DNA from: Candidatus Anammoxibacter sp.
GTDB lineage: Bacteria; Planctomycetota; Brocadiia; Brocadiales; Anammoxibacteraceae
Direction of reading: 5' to 3'
Assembly: GCA_021777105.1 (NCBI GenBank)
Contig: JAIQZQ010000004.1
Location: 1 to 64,000 of the forward strand
DNA: 64,000 nt
Shown in pieces: positions 41,108-50,261 of the stretch (position 1 is the stretch's first letter; every line of letters begins with the position of its first letter). The position numbers were made by a program, and so were the translations under genes. The notes under the pieces are model-generated. The model was not told the origin of the DNA. It worked only from the letters and a program-made list of their open reading frames with translations, and did not search any database.

Positions 41108-44100
41108 ATGAAACAAAAAGAGAGATTGTTTACAATATATAAACCAAACATGATTGTGTTATTGCTGTTGGCTCTTGTTTTGGTTTTTACGGCAAGAGTT
41201 GGCTATTCCGACGGGTTTATTATTAATTCAGGCCTAAAACTTGATATTAACGATATCGTTCTGAATGTCAACGGCTCTATGACTGTCAGCGGGAATTTGG
41301 AGAGCGGCAACGGAACTATAACTGTCAGCGGAAACCTCGTGAATACCGGCACAATTACGGCAAGCTCCGGGTTTATTGAGTTTACAGGGCTTAGCGGAAC
41401 GCAAACTTTTAATCCCGGCTCATCCGGCAGCGTATTTAATAATGTCACGTATTCAGGCACAAGCACGTTAACGCTGGCCAATAATATTGATATAAACGGC
41501 GCATTTCTCAATAAAACCGGCGCCTTTGACGCCGGCTTGTTTAACATGAACATTGCCGGTGATTGGAATAATGAGGGTACTTTCCTGCCCGGTTCCAGCA
41601 CCGTTACTTTTGACGGTGTAAATCAAACAATAAAAGGCTCAAATACTTTTTATAATCTTGCAAAAGTCGCTTCATCGCCTGTCACTTTGACGTTTGAGGG
41701 CTCAAAATCACAGACAATAACAAACAATTTGATATTGCAGGGTATTCCAGGCGTTCTTATATCTTTAAGAAGCGATGCGTCTCCCACTCAATTTAAGATA
41801 GCTGTCACAGAAACCGGCAGAAGTATTTTGTCATTTTTGGATGTTAAGGATTCAGATGCTTCAGGCGGGAAACTGTTGGAGGTAGGCGACGATTCCGTCG
41901 ATTCAGGCAATAATACAAATTGGCAATTTTTCGTGCCCACAACACCCACGCCTCCTCCAGCGGGAACGCCTGTGCCAACTCCTCCGGGAGGCGGTGGCGG
42001 TGGCGGCGGGCCGGTCGCAACTCCGGCGCCTACTCCGGCTCCGGCTCCAAGCGGATCGATTATAGGCAATGTTGCCGACTCAAAACTGCGGCCGATCAAA
42101 GGAATCTTTGTCGATGCTTACGATTTCTTTAGCGGTTTATGGATTGGCGGCGCGAAAACGGATGAATTGGGTGATTATACTATAACAAATATTGCCGCCG
42201 GCACATATAAGGTCGGTGTTGACGTTTCAGATACCGCTTTTGTTGAGCAGTTCTTCAACAAGGCGAATTGGGCGACTGCTGATAAAGTCATTGTAACTGA
42301 GACCGCCGGCAGGAGCGGCATTAATTTTATTTTGACAAACGGCAATTTTATTCGCGGCAAAGTTTCTGATTCCGCAAGCAATCCTGTGCCGGGGATATTT
42401 GTTGACGCGTTTGACTCTGTTACAAGGGAGTGGGTAAGCGACAGCCTTACCGACGGGCAGGGAAATTATTCCATTACTGTTCCGCCGGGAAGTTATAAAG
42501 TAGCGGTTAATACTTTAGGCACAGATTTTTTGCGCGAATTCTTCCTTGATTCAGGCTCCTTTGAGGACGCTCTGGAAATAGTGGTGACTGCCAATAAAAA
42601 TGCCGAGAACAAAAACTTCTCCCTTTCAAAAGGGAACACTATAAAAGGTCAAATAACCGATATTTTCAACAACAAGTTGCAAGGGGTCTTTGTTAATGTG
42701 TTTGACGCGTCGTCCGGCGAATTAGTTAATTTTGGCGAAACCGACTCTGACGGCAATTATGAGGTTGCTGTTTTGCCGGGCAGATACAATGTGGTTGTGG
42801 AGGTGTTCGGCACTAATTTCTCCCCGGCGATACGGGAAAGTGTTGTTGTTAAAAGCAACGGCGAATCTCCTATTATCAATTTCATCCTTAATGTCTCCAA
42901 TTTTGTCAAAGGCAAGGTTGCAAGCTCCACCGGGGCTCCATTGGCGAACATATTTATCGAAGCTTTAAATTCAGAAACAGGGGTGTTTGTGGATTTTGGC
43001 GTCACAGGTCTAACAGGCGAGTATTCCATACCATTGCATCCGGGGGGCTACACTATTAAGGTGAATACCGACGGCACAAATTTTCTGGAGTCTTCCCAAG
43101 ATATTAATATGGTTGCCTCTGATGTGACTGTTGATTTTACTTTAAAGTTCGGCAATTTGATACACGGCAATGTTACGGACAGCTCAAATGCGCCTGTTTT
43201 TGGAGTTACTGTAAACGCTTTTGATTTTAAGACCGGTGTTTGGGCCGGCGCCGGGGCTACGGATATAAATGGAGATTATTCGATTCCGGTTGTTCCAGGC
43301 TCATATAAGGTCGGCATTGATCCGTTTGGGACAAATTTTGCTCCAATATTTTACGACAATGTTGATTGGGACAACGCTGAATCTGTAACGGTTTTTGAAG
43401 TGGGCGACACACTGGATATTAATATTGTTGTGCCGGAGGGCAGTTTTATAGAGGGAAAAGTCACAGCCGGCTCTAATCCTATAAGCGGCGTAATAGTGGA
43501 AGTGTATGATTTTCAGAGCGACACGTGGATTAACTCGGATAAGACAGATAATGACGGCAACTATTCCGTCCCAGTTATGGCCGGGCTATACAAGGTCGGC
43601 ACATTTGCCTTAAAACAGGGATTTGCGGACGAGTTTTATAATAATACGGGGGTTAATTTTGCCGATAAAGTTACTGTTATCCCCGGCAAAACAGTTTCAC
43701 GGATTAATTTTGAACTTGATCCGGGTGGGTCTATTTCAGGCCTTGTAACTAATGGATCAACTCCTATAAAAGATATAGAGGTTAACGCTTTTGAATTTGA
43801 AACTAACAGGTGGGTTAGTTCCGGCCTAACAGACGCAGACGGAAACTATAAAATAAGTGGGTTGACTGAGGGGAATTATCGCGTATGGGCGTTTGATCCA
43901 GACGGATTTACGCCACCGCCGCCTGTAGTGGCAACGCCTACTCCGCAAGCGCCTTCAGCAACGCCGACGCCGGCTCCAATTTCTGGAGGAACGCCAACTC
44001 CACCGGGGCCAACACCGGCTCCTACACCACCGCCACCGGGGCCGCCACCGGCGCCAACACCGCCGCCGCAACCAGGAGGACCTCCGCCGAGAGATCCGCT

Positions 44101-46576
44101 AGGGTTTACAATTGCAAGCGTTCGGCCGGAAGGTCGCTACACCAGCAAGTTTTTTAATAACGGCATTAGTTGGAGTCAGGCTACGCCGGTTGCCGTTGTT
44201 AACGGGGCCGATACTCCGAATATTGATATAAACTTAAGTCTGGGAGGCAAAGTATCGGGAAAAGTCCTTAATTCTAAAGATTTTGAACTTAGCGGCATAG
44301 TTATAGAAGCGTATGAATCCGACACTGGTTTATGGATCAATTCAGTTACAACTGATTTGTCCGGCAATTATACTATTAGCCTGCGGCCTAACGCTGATTA
44401 TAAACTGAAGGCGTTTGATCCTAACGTAGTGCATAATGCGCTCTATTACCAAAACGTTTCAAGTTGGCATCAATCCGACAGAATACATATAGATCCGGCT
44501 GATAACAAGTCGGGCTTTGATTTCTCTATGGTTGATGATGGAGGTTTTATTAGCGGCAAAGTAACTGATGAAAAAAACAGGCCTGTAAGAGAAGTGGAAA
44601 TAGGCGTGTTTAATTTCGACACAGGGTCGTGGTTTGATTCGACAATAACAGACGTGGACGGTCTGTATAAAATAGTTGTTCCTTCAGGAAAATACAAAGT
44701 AGGCGCTTTGCCTGTGGATTCAAAAAGTCTTTCTACTTTTTACAACAATGCTTCAAACTGGAAAGACGCTGAGGCTGTTTTTGTGCCAAAGACGCAAGGA
44801 ACCGGCAATATAAATTTCAAACTATTTAAAGGCGGAAATATTGAGGGCCTGGTTAAGGACAAATCAGACAATGCATTGCCGCAAATAAATATACAGGTTT
44901 TTGATTTTGCAACGGGGTCGTGGGTTAATGAAAGCATTACAGATAAGGAAGGCAAATATAATGTTGCTGTTCCGGCAGGCAAATATAAGATCAGGGCTGA
45001 AGCCCTTGACGTTAAATCCAAATTTGCCGGCCAGTTTTATAAAAACGCGTTTAATTGGAACCAAAGCGAGCCTGTTGCTGCCGCTAATGACGCGACTACG
45101 ACGCTTGATGATATAGAGCTGACAAATGGAAGTTCAATTTCCGGTAAAGTTGTGGACGGCAATAGTTTGCCTTTGTCAAACGCAAAGGTTGATATATATG
45201 AATTTGACACCGGTTTTTGGGTTGCATCCACAAGTTCAGATAAAAATGGGGATTATACCGTAAAAGGGCTGCCTAACAATGATTTTCGGGTAAAAGCGTC
45301 GCCTCCGCCTGGAAGAGGCTTGTCTTGCGTGTTTTATAATAACGCTGTTGAATGGGATAATGCCTGGCGCGCAGTAATTAATAACAAGGATTTGGATAAT
45401 ATTAACTTTACCCTTGTTGCCGGCGGGTTGATTTTAGGCAAAGTAAGCGATGATGTTACCGGAGATGGTATTTCCGGAGTGGAAGTCGGCGCTTATGACT
45501 TTGGATCAGGCAGTTGGGTTGGCAGCGGTATTACCGATGGAAATGGGGATTATTCGATACAGGCTCCATTTGGCGTTTATTTGCTTCATACCGCCGCAAG
45601 CGGAATAGACTATGTGGATGAATTCTATGATAACACCTTGAATCTGGACGAGGCTAAACCTGCAATCGTTACGGCCACGAAGAATTTTAACGCAAACTTT
45701 CAATTGGGCACAGGTGGAAAGATAAGCGGTAAAATAAGCGATTTTGAGAATGAGGATATTTTTGGGGCTAAAATAAGCGCTTTTAATTTTGGGACTGATT
45801 TATGGGTTAATAGCGGTCTTACAAACATTGACGGCGAATTTACAATAAACGTGCCTGTTGGCAAATACCGCCTTGAAGTTAACGCTCCTGTTAACAGCGA
45901 CCTAATTGACGCGTCGTTAGACTCGCCAATTAAGGTTGGCGAGGATGAGAATGTGACTATTGCCGGAATAGCTTTGCAAAAAGGAAGAGGCTCTGTTATA
46001 GGCATTGTTAAAGATGACACAGGGCCGGTTTTGGAAGGTATAAAAGTAATCGCTGTTAACGCTATTTCAAATGCCATTGCTGGTTCTGATGTCACAGACA
46101 GCAAGGGCGCTTATAAAATTAGCGTTCCTCCTGGAAGTTATCGGATAAAAACAGTCTCCGGGCTAGGTGATGACAAATTTGTTGATAAATTATTTGATAA
46201 TGTTATCAGCTGGGATGACGCTTCGTTGGTTAATGTAAGCAAAGATGTTTTACGCACTGTTGATTTTGTGCTGAATAAAGGCGTCAAAATTAGTGGAAGG
46301 GTCAGGAAGGCGACAGGCTCGATTCCATTGCCGGGTCTTGAAGTGCATGTTTTGCAATCCGACACGGGAAAATGGATAAACAGCGGTAAAACCGACGGAA
46401 ATGGAAATTATTCGATAACTGTTCCTGATGGAGTTTATCGTATATGGGCTGATAATAAAGGCGTTAATGTTAATTCGCAATTCTTTAGCTCTACAAAAAG
46501 TTTTGACAAAGCGAAGAGAATTGTTGTCAGCGGGACTGATATAAAGGGTGTTGATTTTGATTTAACGTCTAAATAA
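41108..46576 (+). CDS. Giant secreted protein with many carboxypeptidase-regulatory-like domains
   Basis: 1822 residues. A signal peptide (about 1-34) is followed by a beta-rich N-terminal part with filamentous-type repeats (GNLESGNGTITVSGNLVNTG). A Pro/Gly-rich linker lies at about 278-315. About seventeen carboxypeptidase-regulatory-like (CarboxypepD_reg) domains follow, each with G-V-x-D, FD..TGxWV, TDxxGNYxI and GxYKV marks, interrupted by a second Pro-rich linker at about 935-1000. Such beta-sandwich stalks often span the cell surface. No anchor such as LPXTG or a PEP-CTERM motif is seen, so attachment is unclear. It starts 110 bases after the previous gene and is followed by a smaller protein with one such domain. 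Confidence 0.82.
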   Translation: MKQKERLFTIYKPNMIVLLLLALVLVFTARVGYSDGFIINSGLKLDINDIVLNVNGSMTVSGNLESGNGTITVSGNLVNTGTITASSGFIEFTGLSGTQTFNPGSSGSVFNNVTYSGTSTLTLANNIDINGAFLNKTGAFDAGLFNMNIAGDWNNEGTFLPGSSTVTFDGVNQTIKGSNTFYNLAKVASSPVTLTFEGSKSQTITNNLILQGIPGVLISLRSDASPTQFKIAVTETGRSILSFLDVKDSDASGGKLLEVGDDSVDSGNNTNWQFFVPTTPTPPPAGTPVPTPPGGGGGGGGPVATPAPTPAPAPSGSIIGNVADSKLRPIKGIFVDAYDFFSGLWIGGAKTDELGDYTITNIAAGTYKVGVDVSDTAFVEQFFNKANWATADKVIVTETAGRSGINFILTNGNFIRGKVSDSASNPVPGIFVDAFDSVTREWVSDSLTDGQGNYSITVPPGSYKVAVNTLGTDFLREFFLDSGSFEDALEIVVTANKNAENKNFSLSKGNTIKGQITDIFNNKLQGVFVNVFDASSGELVNFGETDSDGNYEVAVLPGRYNVVVEVFGTNFSPAIRESVVVKSNGESPIINFILNVSNFVKGKVASSTGAPLANIFIEALNSETGVFVDFGVTGLTGEYSIPLHPGGYTIKVNTDGTNFLESSQDINMVASDVTVDFTLKFGNLIHGNVTDSSNAPVFGVTVNAFDFKTGVWAGAGATDINGDYSIPVVPGSYKVGIDPFGTNFAPIFYDNVDWDNAESVTVFEVGDTLDINIVVPEGSFIEGKVTAGSNPISGVIVEVYDFQSDTWINSDKTDNDGNYSVPVMAGLYKVGTFALKQGFADEFYNNTGVNFADKVTVIPGKTVSRINFELDPGGSISGLVTNGSTPIKDIEVNAFEFETNRWVSSGLTDADGNYKISGLTEGNYRVWAFDPDGFTPPPPVVATPTPQAPSATPTPAPISGGTPTPPGPTPAPTPPPPGPPPAPTPPPQPGGPPPRDPLGFTIASVRPEGRYTSKFFNNGISWSQATPVAVVNGADTPNIDINLSLGGKVSGKVLNSKDFELSGIVIEAYESDTGLWINSVTTDLSGNYTISLRPNADYKLKAFDPNVVHNALYYQNVSSWHQSDRIHIDPADNKSGFDFSMVDDGGFISGKVTDEKNRPVREVEIGVFNFDTGSWFDSTITDVDGLYKIVVPSGKYKVGALPVDSKSLSTFYNNASNWKDAEAVFVPKTQGTGNINFKLFKGGNIEGLVKDKSDNALPQINIQVFDFATGSWVNESITDKEGKYNVAVPAGKYKIRAEALDVKSKFAGQFYKNAFNWNQSEPVAAANDATTTLDDIELTNGSSISGKVVDGNSLPLSNAKVDIYEFDTGFWVASTSSDKNGDYTVKGLPNNDFRVKASPPPGRGLSCVFYNNAVEWDNAWRAVINNKDLDNINFTLVAGGLILGKVSDDVTGDGISGVEVGAYDFGSGSWVGSGITDGNGDYSIQAPFGVYLLHTAASGIDYVDEFYDNTLNLDEAKPAIVTATKNFNANFQLGTGGKISGKISDFENEDIFGAKISAFNFGTDLWVNSGLTNIDGEFTINVPVGKYRLEVNAPVNSDLIDASLDSPIKVGEDENVTIAGIALQKGRGSVIGIVKDDTGPVLEGIKVIAVNAISNAIAGSDVTDSKGAYKISVPPGSYRIKTVSGLGDDKFVDKLFDNVISWDDASLVNVSKDVLRTVDFVLNKGVKISGRVRKATGSIPLPGLEVHVLQSDTGKWINSGKTDGNGNYSITVPDGVYRIWADNKGVNVNSQFFSSTKSFDKAKRIVVSGTDIKGVDFDLTSK

Positions 46577-46674
46577 CAGCAGTTTCTAAATTTAGGCGGA
46601 TAGCGAATAGCAATTTAATAAAAACGGTTTTACGTTTGCGTTAAATCTTTTATTGCGTCCAGAGGTTGAAAGTT

Positions 46675-47547
46675 ATGAAGAATCCAAAAAAAATTATAAG
46701 AAATTCAATGACGGCTATGTTTTTAATTCCTATATTGGCGTTGTTTGGGAGCTTTATTATAGGGTTGGCCAACAACGCTTTAGCTGAGGTTAGGGTTGGC
46801 ACAAATTCCAGACAAACTGAGAAGATTGTAGGCGCTCAGGAAAGCACGCATAAAACTACAAGTTCATTGCCTGGTTTTGTCACAGGCAAGGTTTTTGATA
46901 ATGTCACCGGCTCCGGCATTCCAGACGCTGAAATTAAGCTTTTGCAGTCGGGCGAAACTGTAGTCTCTGATCGAAGCGCCGGCGACGGGATGTTCTTTTT
47001 GAGAATTGCTCCGGGTAATTATAATATAAAGGTAGTTAAAAGCGGTTTTGAAAACAGGAATGACACTGTAGAAATTGATCCGTTCGAAACTGAGTTGAAG
47101 AATATGAATATGGCTCCGTCAATTTCGTCGCCTCCAACGCCGCCGGATTCAAACGACCCTAATTTAGAATGCGCCCAAGGAGGCGCTCCAAGCAGAGTTG
47201 AAATACTGCCAAGTTCACTAAGCGTTAGGCCTGGAGGCGCAAAATTGGTAAGAATTCATGTCCTGAAAGACAAAATAGGGGGGTGCTCTATTGATGTTAA
47301 TATTAAATGCGTTGCCGGTTGCGAGAAGATTGAGTTAAAAGAAGAAACCGTCACAACTAACAAAAGAGGCTTTGCGGTGGCTTCAATAGGGGTGAAGAAA
47401 CTAAAAAGGGGCATTGCTGTTCTGCGGTTTGAAGCGGGTAAAGTTAAAGATGTATTGCCTGTAAAGATCGAAAAATCGTCATATAGGCCTGTTATTGATA
47501 TTGATAAACCAAAATTGGGAAAATTATTAAAAAAAGTCAATAAATAG
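46675..47547 (+). CDS. Secreted protein with one carboxypeptidase-regulatory-like domain and an Ig-like tail
   Basis: 290 residues from the ATG at 46675 (AGAGG nine bases before; a TTG at 46666 is less likely). A signal peptide (about 1-38) precedes a CarboxypepD_reg domain (about 60-140) with FVTGKVFDNVTGSGIPDAEI and LRIAPGNYNIKVVKSGF. The C-terminal 120 residues are a beta-sandwich, SRVEILPSSLSVRPGGAKLV, with a pair of cysteines around GGCSIDVNIKCVAGCEKIEL. It follows the giant repeat protein, probably co-transcribed, and would share its extracytoplasmic location. Confidence 0.75.
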   Translation: MKNPKKIIRNSMTAMFLIPILALFGSFIIGLANNALAEVRVGTNSRQTEKIVGAQESTHKTTSSLPGFVTGKVFDNVTGSGIPDAEIKLLQSGETVVSDRSAGDGMFFLRIAPGNYNIKVVKSGFENRNDTVEIDPFETELKNMNMAPSISSPPTPPDSNDPNLECAQGGAPSRVEILPSSLSVRPGGAKLVRIHVLKDKIGGCSIDVNIKCVAGCEKIELKEETVTTNKRGFAVASIGVKKLKRGIAVLRFEAGKVKDVLPVKIEKSSYRPVIDIDKPKLGKLLKKVNK

Positions 47548-47653
47548 CGGCAGGCTTCTTTTGAGCGGCTTTAAAATATTTACAGTACTTATATTGATGC
47601 AGCAGTTTTTGGAGCTTTTAAACAGGAGAATCTTTAAATCTATGCGCAGGATC

Positions 47654-48916
47654 TTAGTTGTCAAATACGGTGTTTGATATTATTTTAAAGTTTGAGCCGG
47701 ATCTGTAAAACGGATGGTAATGCAACCCACAACATCTTGAACAAATTGGCAGAGTATTGCCTTTTATAAATTTCCTGAACTTCCTCGCCTTTTCGTTATT
47801 CCACATTTCGTGAAAATTCTCTTTATTTATATTGCCTAAAATGTAATCAGGGTTGTCGTTACAAAACATAGCGTCGCCATTTGGGTAAACCATCAAATGC
47901 GTCCACGGCGCTATGCATTTAAAATTCTTGTCGTTAAACGATCCTTTAGAAACGGTTTCGTTTGTTTTGACCGGGTAGAATAATTTTGGGTCTTTAGAAT
48001 AATATTTTGGAATGTCGTCAATTTCCACATGAGGGAAAAACGACAACAGAAATTTGTTTTTGCGGTCATGAATATTTCTTAGCGCTTGTTGAATGTAATC
48101 CAAATCCATTCCAAAGTCGTCCCGCGCCCAACCTTTCCATGATGTTGCCCGGCAGTTAAAATGCTTTTCCATTACTTTTTCGTACATCTCGCCGGCTTCG
48201 CTTAATGTAAAGTATGAATGCTTTATAATCAACATATCCAGACCTAGCTCTTCAGTAATTTCCGGTAGTTGGCTTATATTTTTGTATGAATGGTCTGATA
48301 TTGTTGAAATCTGGCATAGTTTAGGTTTGTCTGCGCCGTATTTTACCTTTAGCTTTTTTATCTTTTCGATTCCGGCTTTTACTTTTGCGAAGCAATCTTT
48401 CATTCCCCTGATTTCATTATGTTTATCGCCTGGGCCGTCTATTGAAACATATAAAACATCTACTCCGGCTTTAACAATATCTTCCGCGTATCGCTCAAAC
48501 ATGGTGCCGTTTGAGACAATCCAGCAAACCATGTTTTTTGATTTGATGTGGTTGATTAATTCGATAATGTCTTTATGTAAAAACGGCTCGCCGCCGGTAA
48601 GGAATATGGTAGGTTTAAATCTCGATACCTGATTTATGAATGATTTAAATACATTCTTGTCCAATGAACGTTCTTGTGTTTCTTTTTGGGCGTCTTTTAA
48701 GAAGCCCGTAGATCCCCATTGTCCGCAACTTTTACAGCGCAAATTACACGCTTGCGTAGGCATCATATGTATAAGATACGGCATATAGCTATAGCCATCG
48801 GCAAATCTGCCGTCTAACTGGAGCGAAAATAATCTTGTGACCCATCGGATCATTTTTTTGTCGCCAAACGGGCTTTTGTTTAAAACTTTATAAAATTGCA
48901 GAGCTTTTTTGAGCAT
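47654..48916 (-). CDS. Radical SAM enzyme with SPASM domain
   Basis: 420 residues. The radical-SAM cluster motif CNLRCKSC lies at about 56-63, followed by FLTGGEPFLHKDI and the barrel. The C-terminal SPASM region has CIAPWTHLMVYPNGDAMFC and a terminal CSRCCG cluster for auxiliary Fe-S binding. Family members modify ribosomally made peptides, activate sulfatases or act on lipids and sugars, and the substrate here cannot be read. No obvious small precursor peptide gene is adjacent. It is a lone minus-strand gene beside the secreted repeat proteins. Confidence 0.88.
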   Translation of the reverse strand: MLKKALQFYKVLNKSPFGDKKMIRWVTRLFSLQLDGRFADGYSYMPYLIHMMPTQACNLRCKSCGQWGSTGFLKDAQKETQERSLDKNVFKSFINQVSRFKPTIFLTGGEPFLHKDIIELINHIKSKNMVCWIVSNGTMFERYAEDIVKAGVDVLYVSIDGPGDKHNEIRGMKDCFAKVKAGIEKIKKLKVKYGADKPKLCQISTISDHSYKNISQLPEITEELGLDMLIIKHSYFTLSEAGEMYEKVMEKHFNCRATSWKGWARDDFGMDLDYIQQALRNIHDRKNKFLLSFFPHVEIDDIPKYYSKDPKLFYPVKTNETVSKGSFNDKNFKCIAPWTHLMVYPNGDAMFCNDNPDYILGNINKENFHEMWNNEKARKFRKFIKGNTLPICSRCCGLHYHPFYRSGSNFKIISNTVFDN

Positions 48917-49174
48917 ATTGTTTTGTTTGTTTTTCGTATATACAAAAAAATAGGAGAGAGCACAATACGTTAATCAATAGAAATGGTCAAGTGAAATTTA
49001 AATGGTTTTGTTTTGCTTGAAGCTAAATGCCTCAAGTTAAATTCTTTTTTGTTGAAGCGGTAAACCGAAACCTCTGTTTTTAACCGAAAATAATGGTATA
49101 ATTTTCGAAAACAAGAAGCCGCAAAAAGGGTTTGGTTCGCAAAAAAAGCGGGTTATTTCTTAAAAAATAGACAT

Positions 49175-49579
49175 TTATTTTGTTGTGTCGTTATTGGCAA
49201 CCTTAATGCCTAAAACGTCTTCTGTTTTTTTTACAATATCGTCAGGATCAAACGGTTTTGTCACATAATCGTCGGCGCCTACTTTAAAGCCCATATCTTT
49301 ATCAAACTCTTGGCCTTTTGCGGTTAGGAAGATAACGTAAATATCTTTTAAATTAGGATCGCTTTTGATTTTTTCACAAATATCAAAACCGCTTAGTTTT
49401 GGCATCATAACATCTAAAAAAACCAAATCAGGTTTTGCCGTTTTAGACAATTCCCAGGCTTCATCGCCGTCCTCAGCAAACAAAATATCTACGTCAAAAG
49501 CCCTAAAACTCCTTAAAGATCGATTTAAAAGCAATCTGATATGAAATTCGTCGTCTACAATTAATATTTTTTTTGCCAT
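49175..49579 (-). CDS. Response regulator, receiver domain only
   Basis: 134 residues, KILIVDDEFHIRLLLNRSLR, phosphoacceptor Asp in LVFLDVMMPKLSGF, Thr in VIFLTAKGQ and Lys in DYVTKPFDPDD. There is no output domain, so it probably acts by binding a partner. It is the last gene of a run with a related regulator and a histidine kinase on the same strand, and it probably receives phosphate from that kinase. Confidence 0.92.
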   Translation of the reverse strand: MAKKILIVDDEFHIRLLLNRSLRSFRAFDVDILFAEDGDEAWELSKTAKPDLVFLDVMMPKLSGFDICEKIKSDPNLKDIYVIFLTAKGQEFDKDMGFKVGADDYVTKPFDPDDIVKKTEDVLGIKVANNDTTK

Positions 49580-49636
49580 TATTATTGTTCCACGGAAAAA
49601 ATAAAAATTTATAAATTAGTATAATTTTGTAAAGTC

Positions 49637-50023
49637 CTATTCTACTTTAATATCTAAAATCCTTTCAACTTTATTAATTAAATCTTCCGGATCCATGGGT
49701 TTTGTAAGATATTCGTTAGCGCCTGATTTAAACCCCTCCTCTTTGTCAAAATATTGCCCTTTCGCTGTTAAGAATATTATATAAATATTCTTTAGCTCTG
49801 GATCATTTTTTAACTTTTTGCATACATCGAAGCCATTTATTTTCGGCATCATAATATCAAGAAAGATTAAGTCCGGTTTTTCTTTAATTGCTAATTCTAA
49901 AGCTTGTTCGCCATTCCTTGCAATTAAAATATCAACGCCTAATGATTGAAAACACTTAAATGACCTTTTCAGCAACAGACAAATAAGCTCTTCATCTTCA
50001 GCGATTAAAATTTTTTTTGACAC
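49637..50023 (-). CDS. Response regulator, receiver domain only
   Basis: 128 residues with KILIAEDEELICLLLKRSFK, Asp in LIFLDIMMPKINGF, Thr in IIFLTAKGQ and Lys in EYLTKPMDPED. It is close in sequence to the regulator 57 bases downstream, so a duplicate. GGAGGA precedes the start. No DNA-binding domain. Probably a phosphoacceptor for the kinase at 50262-52031. Confidence 0.92.
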   Translation of the reverse strand: MSKKILIAEDEELICLLLKRSFKCFQSLGVDILIARNGEQALELAIKEKPDLIFLDIMMPKINGFDVCKKLKNDPELKNIYIIFLTAKGQYFDKEEGFKSGANEYLTKPMDPEDLINKVERILDIKVE

Positions 50024-50261
50024 TTTCTATATCCTCCTTCAAAAAAACAGGAAAACGCAAATGAAATTGTAATGCTACAATTCTGTTTTTTTTATTTTAA
50101 CAAGAACTTTTCCTTATAATCGTTTTTAGTAGAATACAAATATAAAAACCAAAATTTGCTGGATTGTCTAGCTTTCATATTGTGTGAAATTGTAATACAA
50201 TACGATGGCGCTTAAAACTAAAAAATATGATATGGAGCCGGAATATGAATATATCCGCAAA

